Part shown: piece after piece, positions 1 through 8,608 of the stretch | How positions within the stretch are numbered: position 1 is the stretch's first letter | How the letters are laid out: every line of letters begins with the position of its first letter | Source: Cellulomonas timonensis | GTDB taxonomy: Bacteria > Actinomycetota > Actinomycetes > Actinomycetales > Cellulomonadaceae | DNA length: 64,000 nt | Assembly: GCF_900046455.1 (NCBI RefSeq) | Contig: NZ_FCOT01000013.1 | Location: forward strand, 992,001 to 1,056,000 | Direction of reading: 5' to 3' | Made by a program: the position numbers and the translations under genes | Notes under the pieces: generated by a model | What the model saw: the letters and a program-made list of their open reading frames with translations, nothing else | What the model was told of the DNA's origin: nothing | Databases searched by the model: none

Positions 1-2406
1 GACCGGCCCAGCGGCGGTGCCGTAGTCGGTCGCCCGGTACAGGTTGACGACGACGCCCACCGCGCCGACACCGGCCTGGGTGACCTTGCCGCGCACGCTC
101 GCGGGGCTGGCCAAGGTGGCGTCGAGCACCGCGGACTGGCCCGCGACCAGCGTCACGATGCTCGAGGTGGAGGCCGTCGACGACCGGGAGAACGTGACGG
201 TGTAGGTGCCGGGAGGCAACGCGTCCACCGCGTACCGGCCCCGCATGGCAGCGGGGGTCGAGGCGGTGGTGACCTGGTACTGCGCGCTCCCTGAGGACAG
301 CGTCACCGTGACGTTGGGCGCGGGCCCGGTCACCACGCCCTGCTCGTCGGTCTGCGAGGCCGTGCCGGTGAGCTGGGCGGTGGAGGCCCGCATCGTGGCG
401 TTCACCTGGTCCGCTCGCGGGGCTCCCGAGGCGACGCCCCCGTGGGCGTCGAGGCTCACCGAGACGACCTGCGACGCGAGGTCCGCGCGGGTGAACGTCA
501 CGGTGTACGAGCCGGGGATCGCGAGGCCGGAGACGGACCACGCGCCCACGTCGGCAGTCGACTGGCTCACCGTCTGCCAGGTGCGCGACCCGTCGCTAAC
601 GGTCACGCCCACCCCGCCGCCACGCAGGCTGGCCGGGGTGGCGCTGACGGTGCCGCCGAGCCGCCCCGAGTCGACCCCGAGGCTCGCCGAGACGCCGGTG
701 AGCGCCTGGCCGGCGGCCAGGTCGAGGCTGAGGGTGGCGGACGAGTGGCCCGCCGCCGCGACCACCACGGTGAACGTCGCCGGGGTCGGCAGGTTGCGCA
801 GGGTGAAGGAGCCGACGTCGCCGTCGGTGAGCGTCACGGTGCGCACCGTGACGTCCCCGGCCGTCGCGATCACCGTGGCATCGCCGATCGGCCCCTGGGA
901 CCCGACCACCGTCCCGGAGATCGTGCCGTCGCCCTCCAGCAGCCGGATCTCGATGCCGGAGCGCAACTCGCCGGCCGCGACGTCGACGCGCTGCACCTGG
1001 GTGCTGAAGCCTGCCTTCGAGACCACGATGTCGTAGACGTTGGGCGAGGGGACGTCCTCGAGCTGGAACGTGCCGTCCGCTCCGACGGGAGCCGTGCGGA
1101 CGATCGCGCCGGTGGTGGTCCCTGGCGCCGCGCCAGCCAGGTCCTCGGCCTCGATCGGCAGCTCGAGCTGCACAGTGGCGCCCGCCACGTCGGAGCCGAT
1201 CACCGTGCCGGAGAGCGTCGCGGGCACCCCGCCGAGCAGCACCACGAGGCCGCCCACCGACTCCCCGGCGCCGAGCTGGACGGCTGCGGCGTCCTCGGGC
1301 GACGGCGAGGACGGGTACCAGACCTCGCTGAACCCCGCGCCCCGGAACCTGAGCTTGTACTCCCCGGCGGGCAGCTTCGACACCTGGAACGAGCCGTCGT
1401 CCCCGGTCGCCGTCGTCGCGAGCGCCTGGGTGAGGTCCGCGGCGTCGAACGCCTCGACCGCGACGCCGGACACCACCCCCTCGGAGGACAGCAGCCGCAC
1501 CGCGCCCCCGATCGACGACGTCCCGACGGTGGCGCCCTGCTCGCGCGCCTGCGCCACCTGCAGCGCGAGGTCCCGGTCGGCCGCGGACCGGTTCACCACG
1601 CTGGTCAGCGCCACGGCGATGACCACGGCGAACACGCTGACCGCCACGAGCAGGCCGAGCAGGGACATGAGCCCGCGGTTGAATCGGGGACGCTGGACCA
1701 GCACCCCGATGGCCGCCGGCGGCGTGGCGTCGGACACCACGCCCGGCCCCTGCGCGCGGGCGTCCGCGCCGCCGTCAGGCGCGCCGCCGCGTCCACGACG
1801 GCCCGTGGCGACATCGCCGCGCGGATCCGTGACCCGCAGCTCGAACGGGCGCACCGCGGGGCTGCCGAACCAGGGCCGCCGGCCGCGGGCACGCAGCTCT
1901 GTGGTGACCTGCTCCCCCGGCGCCAGGGCGAAGGTGTCGGGGGTGAACGCGAATCTGACCTTGCCCTCGGCGTCGGCGCCGATCAGCGAGGACGTCTCCG
2001 TGGTGTTGCCGCTGTTCTCGACCACCACGCCGAAGACGCCGCCCCGCCCGCCGGTGACCGTGGCCGGCTCGAGCCGCACCTCCACGCGCGGCGCCCGCGG
2101 CACCTCGAGGGTGATGTCCTCGACGTGCGTGAGGCCGCCCTCGCCGAGGGCTGTGACCTGGACGGCCATCTGCCGCTCCCCGGCGGGCACGCCCTCGGGC
2201 AGCAGCACCCGCACCTCGGTCTGCTCGGTGGCTCCCGGGAACAGCCGCAGCGTGGGCGCCTCGACAGTCACCCAGCTCGCGTCGGCGCCCAGGAAGCGCA
2301 CCGTCGCGCCGGCGATCACCTCGGAGGTGTTCGTCACGGCGACCGTCAGGACGGTCTCCTGGCCGGGGTGCGCCACCGCCCTGCGCGGCTCCGTCACCAC
2401 ACGCAT
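1..2406 (-). CDS. Membrane protein with carboxypeptidase-regulatory-like repeats, eCIS-linked (3' end off window)
   Basis: An open frame of 802 codons starts with ATG at 2406, one base after the stop of the gene at 2408-4597, and runs off the left edge without a stop. No signal peptide is seen. Residues 1-240 are two beta-sandwich-like segments resembling the N-terminus of the upstream neighbour (M-R-V start; a second strand set near 'ENSGN'). One hydrophobic segment lies at about 245-270. After it come at least four repeats of carboxypeptidase-regulatory/Cna-B type, each with a 'GSFQVSKLPAGEYKL'-like core (D/G-x-Y or F, then LPxGxY). The predicted topology is N-terminus in the cytoplasm and repeats outside. 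It is probably translationally coupled to its neighbour, of which it is a paralogue. Proteins of this build are often annotated 'hydrolytic protein' in actinobacterial contractile injection loci; a role in anchoring or assembly is inference. Confidence 0.75.
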   Translation of the reverse strand, partial: MRVVTEPRRAVAHPGQETVLTVAVTNTSEVIAGATVRFLGADASWVTVEAPTLRLFPGATEQTEVRVLLPEGVPAGERQMAVQVTALGEGGLTHVEDITLEVPRAPRVEVRLEPATVTGGRGGVFGVVVENSGNTTETSSLIGADAEGKVRFAFTPDTFALAPGEQVTTELRARGRRPWFGSPAVRPFELRVTDPRGDVATGRRGRGGAPDGGADARAQGPGVVSDATPPAAIGVLVQRPRFNRGLMSLLGLLVAVSVFAVVIAVALTSVVNRSAADRDLALQVAQAREQGATVGTSSIGGAVRLLSSEGVVSGVAVEAFDAADLTQALATTATGDDGSFQVSKLPAGEYKLRFRGAGFSEVWYPSSPSPEDAAAVQLGAGESVGGLVVLLGGVPATLSGTVIGSDVAGATVQLELPIEAEDLAGAAPGTTTGAIVRTAPVGADGTFQLEDVPSPNVYDIVVSKAGFSTQVQRVDVAAGELRSGIEIRLLEGDGTISGTVVGSQGPIGDATVIATAGDVTVRTVTLTDGDVGSFTLRNLPTPATFTVVVAAAGHSSATLSLDLAAGQALTGVSASLGVDSGRLGGTVSATPASLRGGGVGVTVSDGSRTWQTVSQSTADVGAWSVSGLAIPGSYTVTFTRADLASQVVSVSLDAHGGVASGAPRADQVNATMRASTAQLTGTASQTDEQGVVTGPAPNVTVTLSSGSAQYQVTTASTPAAMRGRYAVDALPPGTYTVTFSRSSTASTSSIVTLVAGQSAVLDATLASPASVRGKVTQAGVGAVGVVVNLYRATDYGTAAGPV

Positions 2407-2407
2407 G

Positions 2408-4597
2408 TCAGCTCCCCGCCACGAGGTCGAGGTCTTGGGAGGCGACGCCGCCGGCGGTGACCGTGACCAGCGACGTGGCGACCACCTGCGCTCCCTGCAG
2501 CACGCGCACCGTGTAGCGGCGCGGCTCGAGCGAGCCCACGGTGTACACGCCGGTGCCGCTGGCCGACGTGGTGCGCCACGTCTGCCTCCCGTCGGTCACC
2601 TCGACGCTGGCGCCGCCCACTGCCGCGCCGCCGCTCAGCACGCGGCCGGAGACCGCGCCCACCGCCGACGTCAGGGTGACGCGCACCGGCGCCGATCCCC
2701 CATCGGCGCCCACCACGACCGGCGCCGTCACCGCGGCGTGCCCAGCGAGCTCGACGGTCACCGTGTAAGAGCCGGCGCCTGCCAGGCCGGTCAACTGGAA
2801 CGCGCCCACATCGCCCTGGGTGAGCGTCGTGACGACCGCCGCCGTCGCGGATCCGCCGAGTCGCACGGTGGCGCCGCCCAGCCCAGCCCCCGCCGCGTCG
2901 GTGACCTTGCCGGTGATCGTCCCCGCGCCCGCGCGCAGCACGACGTCCGCCCCGGTGCGCTGCTCCCCTGGGCCGAGGTCGACGACGAGGGTGCGGGAGG
3001 CGTGGCCGTCCTTCGCGAACGTGAGCACGTAGGTTCCGGGGGTGGGCAGCCCCGTCAAGACGTATGCGCCCACCGTGCCCGTGGTCGGGGTGCCCACCTC
3101 GAGCGTCTTGCCGTCGACGGTGGTGCTCACCGCGACGCCACCCAGCCCGCCGCGTCCGTCCGTGACCCGGCCGGCGATCTGCCCGGAGCCCGCCCCGAGC
3201 CGCACGTCCATCACGAACCGCTCCTGGCCGCCGAGCACGCGCTCGGCGAGCGTGGTCGGCGCGTATCCCTCGGCGCTGAACGTCACCTCGTAGGAGCCCG
3301 GCGCGGGCAGGCCCGCGAGCACGTAGGAGCCGTCGGCGCCTGCCGTGGCCTCCCACGGCGACAGCGCCTCGCCGCCCGCCCACGTGGGCCGGGCGGTCAC
3401 GGTGACGACCTCGTCGTCGTCCGCGAGGGTGACGGTGCCCCGCAGCACCGCCTCATGTCCCGCGATCACGGCGTCCACGCCCTCGGTCACCTCGCCCGCC
3501 CTGGCGCGCACTGCGTCGGAGCCCTCCAGCGCGGCGGCCTGCGGGTACCAGACGTCGTCATAGCCCTCGGCGCTGAACCGCAGGTGGTAGGAGCCGGGCA
3601 GCAGCCCCGCCACGCTGTAGCCGCCGTCCGCCTGCGTGGCGGCCGAGCTGACCACCACGGGCCCGTCCCGCCCTTGGCGGACCACCTCGACGGTGATCCG
3701 CCCGACGCCCGTGGGGTCGACAGCGCCCCGCACCTGCCCGCTCAGCACTCCCCCGACGCCCGCGGCCACGGCCCCGTCCTTCGGCACAGCGCCTGCCACG
3801 CCTCCCGCGGAGCCCTCGGCGGGGCCGGACGCGGCGAAGAACGACGCTGGCGCGACCCGGGTCAGCGGGTCCTGGCCGAGCACCGCCCGGATGCCCAGCA
3901 GTGACACCGCCGCCCACATGCCGACGATCGCGACGAGGGTGAGCGTCGTCAGCAGGCCCCGGCCGATCAACGGGCGCTGGCGCAGCACGAGCGGCACCGT
4001 CGCCTGCTGCTCGGCCGCCGTCGCCTCCAACCGCAACGCCCGGTCGCGGTCGGATCCCACCAGGTGGCGCGGCCCGCGCACCTCCACCGTGCAGCGGGCC
4101 CGCTCACCGGGCGCCACCGAGACGCTCGATGGCGTGACCTTCGCCCGCAGGCTGCGGTCCGCGTCGTCCGCCCGCAGCGCCACGTCGAGCAGGACGTTGC
4201 CCTTGTTGACCACGTCGACGGCGAACTCGGCCGTGCGCCACGCCCGCGCGACCGCGGGGTCGGCCTCCATCGCCAGAACCGGGCGGACCCCGACCACCAC
4301 GAGGACCTCATGGGCCCCCGCCACGACGGCCGCGTCGTTGCCGGTGACGAGCAGCGCGAGGGGGTGGGCGCCCGCCGGGAAGTCAGCGGGCACGTCCACC
4401 ACGGCGGTGACTGTCCCGGACGCGTCAGGGAAGAGCGCGACCCGCTCGGGGCGCGCGTGGGCGAACGCCTCCAGGGAGCCGCGCGCGCGAAGGCCGACGC
4501 CCTCGATCACCCGGCCGGTGTTGACCACGTCCAGCGGGATCTCGGCGCTCGACCCAGGCGCGACCTCGACCCGGTCGACAGCACACAGCACCCTCAT
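2408..4597 (-). CDS. Single-pass membrane protein with carboxypeptidase-regulatory-like repeats (eCIS operon)
   Basis: A 729-residue protein with the same plan as the downstream gene. Residues 1-210 form two beta-rich segments ('VDVVNKGNVLLDVAL' resembles the NEW3/CARDB type). One membrane helix lies at about 214-240, followed by about five carboxypeptidase-regulatory-like repeats recognisable by 'DGGYSVAGLLPGSYHLRF' and 'GAYVLTGLPTPGTYVLTF'. There is no signal peptide, so N-in/C-out is most likely. It starts 7 bp after the Pvc16-type gene and its stop lies 1 bp before the next ATG, so it sits in the middle of an operon. No catalytic motif is visible and the beta-sandwich repeats suggest a binding or spacer role. 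Function is unproven; the operon context suggests a part or anchor of a contractile injection system. Confidence 0.8.
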   Translation of the reverse strand: MRVLCAVDRVEVAPGSSAEIPLDVVNTGRVIEGVGLRARGSLEAFAHARPERVALFPDASGTVTAVVDVPADFPAGAHPLALLVTGNDAAVVAGAHEVLVVVGVRPVLAMEADPAVARAWRTAEFAVDVVNKGNVLLDVALRADDADRSLRAKVTPSSVSVAPGERARCTVEVRGPRHLVGSDRDRALRLEATAAEQQATVPLVLRQRPLIGRGLLTTLTLVAIVGMWAAVSLLGIRAVLGQDPLTRVAPASFFAASGPAEGSAGGVAGAVPKDGAVAAGVGGVLSGQVRGAVDPTGVGRITVEVVRQGRDGPVVVSSAATQADGGYSVAGLLPGSYHLRFSAEGYDDVWYPQAAALEGSDAVRARAGEVTEGVDAVIAGHEAVLRGTVTLADDDEVVTVTARPTWAGGEALSPWEATAGADGSYVLAGLPAPGSYEVTFSAEGYAPTTLAERVLGGQERFVMDVRLGAGSGQIAGRVTDGRGGLGGVAVSTTVDGKTLEVGTPTTGTVGAYVLTGLPTPGTYVLTFAKDGHASRTLVVDLGPGEQRTGADVVLRAGAGTITGKVTDAAGAGLGGATVRLGGSATAAVVTTLTQGDVGAFQLTGLAGAGSYTVTVELAGHAAVTAPVVVGADGGSAPVRVTLTSAVGAVSGRVLSGGAAVGGASVEVTDGRQTWRTTSASGTGVYTVGSLEPRRYTVRVLQGAQVVATSLVTVTAGGVASQDLDLVAGS

Positions 4598-4604
4598 CCG
4601 ACGG

Positions 4605-5270
4605 TCACGTGGTCCCGGTGCCGTCGGCGTCCCGCACCAGGCCGGAGCCCTCCCGGCGGATGCCGGAGCCCATGCGCGCGGCAGCGGCGGGCGCGGCGGG
4701 CGCGGCGGCCCCGCCCCGCGGGGTGGCGACCGCGGAGCCGGCCACCGACGTGACGGCCGGAGGCGCCGCCTCCCAGTCGAAGGCGTCGCCCGCGACGGTG
4801 ACCATCAGCAGGAAGCTCGCCCGCAGCTGCCCGCCGAGCGAGCCCCACAGGTCACGCGGCCGGTTGCCCTGGTCCTGCACGACGGCGAGCTGCACCCCCG
4901 AGGCCAACGGGGCTGGCAGGTACTGCGGCGGCAGCACCTGGTGGGCGAGCACCCGCGACATCACGTCGCCGAGCAACTGGTGCTCATCACGGACCACGCT
5001 CGCCCAGGCGCTCACCAAGTAGTCGAGCTGCACCATCGGCAGTGGGGCCCGCTGCTGCGCACCAGATCCGGTGGCCCGGGCGGCGGCGGGTCGCGGCGGT
5101 TGCGCGCTCCGGCTGATCCCGTAGAGGAACGCGTTGACGGTGATGCGGTTCACCTGCGACGACCAGCTCGACGCCGGCGTCTCGAAGGACACGTCGCCCA
5201 CCTCGCGCGGCAGCGGCAGCGTGGCGCGCCAGAACGCCTCCAAGCCGTCCTCGACCGTGGGGATCAGCAA
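4605..5270 (-). CDS. Pvc16/DUF4255 family protein (contractile injection system)
   Basis: A 221-residue protein read from TTG at 5270. The start was chosen because GGAGGAG lies 7 bases upstream and the protein then begins 'MLIPTVEDGLEAFWRATLP', as DUF4255 proteins do ('M-I-P-x-V-x-x-x-L-x-x-x-L'). An in-frame ATG at 5294 is the alternative. The fold-typical core 'VNAFLYGISR', then 'LDYLVSAWA…EHQLLGDVMSRVL' and 'LWGSLGGQLRASFLLMVTVAGD' are visible. The C-terminal 45 residues are low-complexity Ala/Gly/Arg. In the Photorhabdus virulence cassette and related eCIS, Pvc16 is a structural, tube-cap or baseplate-associated protein needed for particle assembly. The DUF4280 gene lies upstream and two repeat-bearing membrane proteins downstream, which supports an eCIS operon. 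Confidence 0.82.
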   Translation of the reverse strand: MLIPTVEDGLEAFWRATLPLPREVGDVSFETPASSWSSQVNRITVNAFLYGISRSAQPPRPAAARATGSGAQQRAPLPMVQLDYLVSAWASVVRDEHQLLGDVMSRVLAHQVLPPQYLPAPLASGVQLAVVQDQGNRPRDLWGSLGGQLRASFLLMVTVAGDAFDWEAAPPAVTSVAGSAVATPRGGAAAPAAPAAAARMGSGIRREGSGLVRDADGTGTT

Positions 5271-5361
5271 CAGACTTCTCCTCCATCGAGCCATGACCAG
5301 GTGGGCGCTCCTGCCCGCGGTGGCTGCGGGCACACGGGGGCGCACGGGCTTGCCGAGGCTA

Positions 5362-5380
5362 TGCGGCGGGTCCGCCGCCG
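5362..5380 (-). other. Intercistronic hairpin between PAAR-like and Pvc16 genes
   Basis: A GC-only inverted repeat (GCGGCGG, short loop, CCGCCGC) lies in the 158-base gap between the DUF4280 stop and the Pvc16 start, the only large gap in this operon. It could protect or attenuate the message and so set different amounts of spike and cap protein. There is no U-tract, so it is not an obvious full terminator. Confidence 0.4.
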
Positions 5381-5428
5381 CTCTTCGGTAATCGCTACGC
5401 AACTTGCCCGGGGCGCTGCCGGCGGCCC

Positions 5429-5815
5429 TCAGGTCGTGGTGCGGACCGATCCCGGCATCACGATCTGGATGCCCCCGCCGAACGCGCAGGCGCAGGTGGT
5501 CCCGGCCACGAGCGCAGGCGAGCCGCCGATCAGCACCGTCGGCGAGCCCCCGGCCCAGGGGGTGGTCACGGGCGTGCAGGGCATGGGGGTGAGCACGCCC
5601 AGCGCCGCGCTGGTGGCCGCGGCCACGGCGGGGTTGGCCAGGCTCATGCACATCGCGAACGGCGGGATGTTGACGAAGGGCGTCGCGTCGATGATCGTCG
5701 CCGCCGGCTTCCCCTCGACCATGACGCGCTTGACGGGCAGCACCTGCATCGTCGCGGGGGCCACGCCGAACGAGCACATGAGCATCGCTGTCGACGCCAC
5801 CTGGGGCCTGCCCAC
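5429..5815 (-). CDS. DUF4280 PAAR-like spike-tip protein
   Basis: A 128-residue protein with the full DUF4280 pattern: 'LMCSFGVAP', 'VMVEGKPAATIIDATPF', 'FAMCMSLANPAVAAAT', 'GVLTPMPCTPV', 'WAGGSPTVLIGGSPAL' and 'CACAFGGGIQIV'. The spaced cysteines (about residues 14, 55, 80, 108 and 110) resemble the metal-holding cone of PAAR proteins. Family members cap the spike of contractile injection systems and help load cargo. The ATG at 5815 follows the stop of the upstream lipoprotein gene by a few bases. The Pvc16-type gene follows, a combination expected for eCIS rather than for T6SS, although the particle genes themselves are not in the window. Confidence 0.85.
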   Translation of the reverse strand: MGRPQVASTAMLMCSFGVAPATMQVLPVKRVMVEGKPAATIIDATPFVNIPPFAMCMSLANPAVAAATSAALGVLTPMPCTPVTTPWAGGSPTVLIGGSPALVAGTTCACAFGGGIQIVMPGSVRTTT

Positions 5816-5821
5816 GGCGCG

Positions 5822-6310
5822 TCAGGCCTGCGTGCCGCGCACGGACGCGGTCAGCTGGGCGCCCGTGGTGGTCACCAGGCAGGTGATGTCGCGGTCCTCG
5901 CCCTGGGACCACCCGCGCGCGGAGGGCAGCAGGTAGGTGAAGAACAGGTCGGAGTCGCGATAGTCGACGCCGATGTACCCCTCGAACTCCGCGACGCAGG
6001 CGCCGTCCGCGTAGGCGGCCAGTTGCGCGTCGCCGGGGAAGTCGGCATCGGCCGGCTCGTAGCCGGCCACCGCGAACACCTCGAGGGTGTGCTCGCGCTC
6101 GCAGGACACCCGCTCGACCTCGGTCAGCTCGGCGGTGACCTCGGCGGGTGTGCGCAGGCAGTCGCCCACCGCCAGGTCGAACACCTCGACCATGTCGCCG
6201 GTGTCCTCGTCCCCGCCGAACCAGGCGCAGCCGCCGAGCAGTGGGAGCACGAGCGCTCCCGCGAGGGCGGCGACACCTCCCCGCCGACCTGCCCGCCTGT
6301 CGAGTCCCAC
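5822..6310 (-). CDS. Septum-formation-family lipoprotein
   Basis: A 162-residue protein from GTG at 6310, chosen because GAGGG lies 7 bases upstream and a proper lipoprotein signal follows: basic 'LDRRAGRR', hydrophobic stretch, lipobox 'LLGGC' (Cys about residue 29). The mature part has the Septum_form (PF13845-like) layout: 'FDLAVGDCL', 'VSCEREHTLEVFAV', a Cys in 'DGACVAEF' and 'DRDITCLV'. Four cysteines probably form two disulfides outside the membrane. It is the first gene of the operon that continues into the PAAR-like and Pvc16-type genes, with only 6 bases between stop and next start. A role at the cell surface linked to the injection system is inference. Confidence 0.75.
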   Translation of the reverse strand: MGLDRRAGRRGGVAALAGALVLPLLGGCAWFGGDEDTGDMVEVFDLAVGDCLRTPAEVTAELTEVERVSCEREHTLEVFAVAGYEPADADFPGDAQLAAYADGACVAEFEGYIGVDYRDSDLFFTYLLPSARGWSQGEDRDITCLVTTTGAQLTASVRGTQA

Positions 6311-6333
6311 GTCCACACCCTCGCTCTGATCCA

Positions 6334-6370
6334 CCACGAGCCCCCACGCTAGGCGCGTGGGGGCTCGTGG
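6334..6370 (-). terminator. Strong hairpin terminator after ctaF
   Basis: A perfect 16-bp inverted repeat (CCACGAGCCCCCACGC and its complement) with a 5-base loop. It lies between the end of the cytochrome oxidase operon and the start of the lipoprotein gene, so it separates ctaCDF transcription from the eCIS operon. It has no U-tract, which is common in actinobacteria. Confidence 0.85.
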
Positions 6371-6401
6371 GTCTTGCGTAGTCGTTGCTGAGATCGGCAG
6401 G

Positions 6402-6800
6402 TCAGTGGGCGTGCTGGCCGCGGGAGAACTCGAACACCCAGCCCACCAGTCCGATGACGGCGAACGCGGCGCCGATGTAGGCGATCCACCAACCGGCGGC
6501 CATGCCCAGGAAGACCAGCGCGGCGGCGCCGGCGATGACCAGCGGCCACCAGCTCCAGGGGCTGAACACGCCCTGGTCACCGGCGCCCTGCTCGATCTCG
6601 GCCTCGGGGTCGTCCTCGGGGCGGGGGTCAATGCGGCGCGACAGCAGCAGGAAGTAGCCGCCGATCATCCCGACGAGGGCCGCCACCAGCGGGATGCCGA
6701 GCGATCCGATGGGCTCCCAGCCGCTCCACAGCCCGTAGATCAGACCGACGGGAAGGAAGAACGCCACCCCGTAGAGGAAGAGCTTGTACTCGATCTTCAT
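6402..6800 (-). CDS. ctaF: Cytochrome c oxidase subunit IV, actinobacterial type
   Basis: A 132-residue membrane protein starting '[19 protein letters not shown]'. It has four hydrophobic segments (about 7-25, 33-54, 82-102 and 105-123) and an acidic loop '[12 protein letters not shown]' in the middle, the typical build of the small fourth subunit of the aa3 oxidase of Actinobacteria. Its ATG overlaps the ctaD stop by 4 bases (6797-6800). It has no redox ligands and is a structural subunit of the bcc-aa3 supercomplex in the cytoplasmic membrane. Confidence 0.92.
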   Translation of the reverse strand: MKIEYKLFLYGVAFFLPVGLIYGLWSGWEPIGSLGIPLVAALVGMIGGYFLLLSRRIDPRPEDDPEAEIEQGAGDQGVFSPWSWWPLVIAGAAALVFLGMAAGWWIAYIGAAFAVIGLVGWVFEFSRGQHAH

Positions 6801-8608
6801 CGCTGGTCCTCCGGCTCGTCGCCCTGGTCCTTCACCTGGGTCGCGGACTGCTCAGGCTCGCTCGCCCCGCGCGCCAGGCGCTCGTCGACGAGCTCGTTCT
6901 CCCCGCGCCGGTCGGCGTCGCCCAGGAGCTGGTCGAGAATCCCCGTGTCCGGCTGCGCGCGGTCGAGGGCGGCGATCTCGGGGTGGTGCAGGTCGAACGC
7001 GGGGCGCTCGGACCGGATGCGCGGCAACGACGTGAAGTTGTGGCGCGGCGGCGGGCAGCTGGTGGCCCACTCGAGCGAGGCCCCGTAGCCCCACGGGTCG
7101 TCCACGGTGACCTTGGGCGCCCGGCGCCAGGTGATGTACACGTTCCACAGGAACGGCAGCGTCGACGCGGCGAGCAGCACCGAGCCCACCGTGGAGAGCT
7201 GGTTCATCCAAGTGAACCCGTCCTGCGGGGAGTAGTCGGCATACCGGCGCGGCATGCCCGCCACCCCGAGCCAGTGCTGCACCAGGAACGTCGCGTGGAA
7301 GCCGATGAACAGCGTCCAGAAGTGGATCTTGCCGAGGCGCTCGTTGAGCATGCGCCCGGTGAACTTCGGCCACCAGAAGTACAGGCCGGCGAACATCATG
7401 AACACCACGGTGCCGAAGACCACATAGTGGAAGTGCGCCACCACGAAGTACGAGTCGGACAGGTGGAAGTCGAGCGCCGGGCTGGACAGGATGATGCCGG
7501 TCAGGCCGCCGAAGAGGAACGTCACCATGAACCCGAGGGTCCACAGCATCGGCGTCTCGAAGGTGATCTTCCCCCGCCACATCGTGCCGATCCAGTTGAA
7601 GAACTTCACCCCTGTCGGCACCGCGATCAACATGGTCATGAGCGCGAAGAACGGCAGCAGGACCGCGCCGGTGACGTACATGTGGTGCGCCCACACCGTC
7701 ATCGACAGCGCGGCGATCGCGATGATCGCGTAGACCAGGCCCTTGTAGCCGAACAGCGGCTTGCGGCTGAAGACCGGGATGATCTCCGACGCGATGCCGA
7801 AGAACGGCAGGGCGATGATGTAGACCTCGGGATGCCCGAAGAACCAGAACAGGTGCTGCCAGAGCAGCGCTCCCCCATTGTCCGGGTTGAAGACCTGCGC
7901 GCCGAGCCGGCGGTCAGCGCCGAGCGCGAACAGTGCCGAGGCCAGGGGCGGGAACGCCATGAGGATCATCAGCGCGGTGATGAGCGTGCCCCAGGTGAAC
8001 ACCGGCATCCGGAACATCGTCATGCCGGGCGCGCGCATCGTGACGATCGTGGTGATGAAGTTGACGGCGCCCAGGATGGTGCCGAAGCCGGTCAGCGCGA
8101 GCCCGAACACCCACAGGTCTCCACCGAGCCCTGGCGAGTAGACGGCGTTGGACAGCGGCGCGTAGGCGAACCAGCCGAAGGACGCGGCCCCCTGCGGGGT
8201 CACGAAGCCGGCGCACGCGATGACGCCGCCGAACAGGTACAGCCAGTACGCGAACATGTTCAGCCGCGGGAACGCGACGTCGGGCGCGCCGATCTGCAGC
8301 GGCATGATGACGTTCGCGAAGCCCGCGAACAGCGGCGTCGCGAACAGCAGCAGCATGATCGTGCCGTGCATCGTGAAGAGCTGGTTGTACTGCTCCTTCG
8401 ACTGCACGATCTGGATGCCCGGCTCGAAGAGCTCGGCCCGGATCAGCAGCGCGAGCACGCCGCCGAAGCAGAAGAAGAGGAACGACGTGATCAGGTACAG
8501 GTACCCGATCGTCTTGTGATCGGTGGAGGTGATCCACTTGACCACGGTCCGCCCGAGTGTCTGGCGGTTCGGGGCCAGGCCGGGGATCGCCTCGGTTGCG
8601 GTGGCCAT
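6797..8608 (-). CDS. ctaD: Cytochrome c oxidase subunit I
   Basis: A 603-residue heme-copper oxidase subunit I. Diagnostic motifs are '[11 protein letters not shown]' (heme a ligand His), '[15 protein letters not shown]' with the CuB His and cross-linked Tyr, 'WAHHMYVTG' with the CuB His pair, and '[11 protein letters not shown]' carrying the heme a3 and heme a ligands. Twelve membrane helices are expected. It reduces O2 to water and pumps protons. It is slightly longer than usual because of a hydrophilic C-terminal tail of about 70 residues rich in Asp/Glu/Arg. Its start overlaps the ctaC stop by one base (TGATG at 8606-8610). Confidence 0.96.
   Translation of the reverse strand: MATATEAIPGLAPNRQTLGRTVVKWITSTDHKTIGYLYLITSFLFFCFGGVLALLIRAELFEPGIQIVQSKEQYNQLFTMHGTIMLLLFATPLFAGFANVIMPLQIGAPDVAFPRLNMFAYWLYLFGGVIACAGFVTPQGAASFGWFAYAPLSNAVYSPGLGGDLWVFGLALTGFGTILGAVNFITTIVTMRAPGMTMFRMPVFTWGTLITALMILMAFPPLASALFALGADRRLGAQVFNPDNGGALLWQHLFWFFGHPEVYIIALPFFGIASEIIPVFSRKPLFGYKGLVYAIIAIAALSMTVWAHHMYVTGAVLLPFFALMTMLIAVPTGVKFFNWIGTMWRGKITFETPMLWTLGFMVTFLFGGLTGIILSSPALDFHLSDSYFVVAHFHYVVFGTVVFMMFAGLYFWWPKFTGRMLNERLGKIHFWTLFIGFHATFLVQHWLGVAGMPRRYADYSPQDGFTWMNQLSTVGSVLLAASTLPFLWNVYITWRRAPKVTVDDPWGYGASLEWATSCPPPRHNFTSLPRIRSERPAFDLHHPEIAALDRAQPDTGILDQLLGDADRRGENELVDERLARGASEPEQSATQVKDQGDEPEDQR

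Noticed and set aside
442-3904. Very long plus-strand open frames (442-2460, 1040-3904)
   Set aside because: They are antisense to the two repeat-bearing membrane proteins, rich in Arg/Ala/Gly/His without domains. High GC gives such mirror frames.
5429-5815. Type VI secretion PAAR protein
   Set aside because: The motif set is DUF4280 and the neighbour is Pvc16-type; no VgrG, Hcp or TssB/C genes are seen. eCIS is the better reading, though the core genes are off window.
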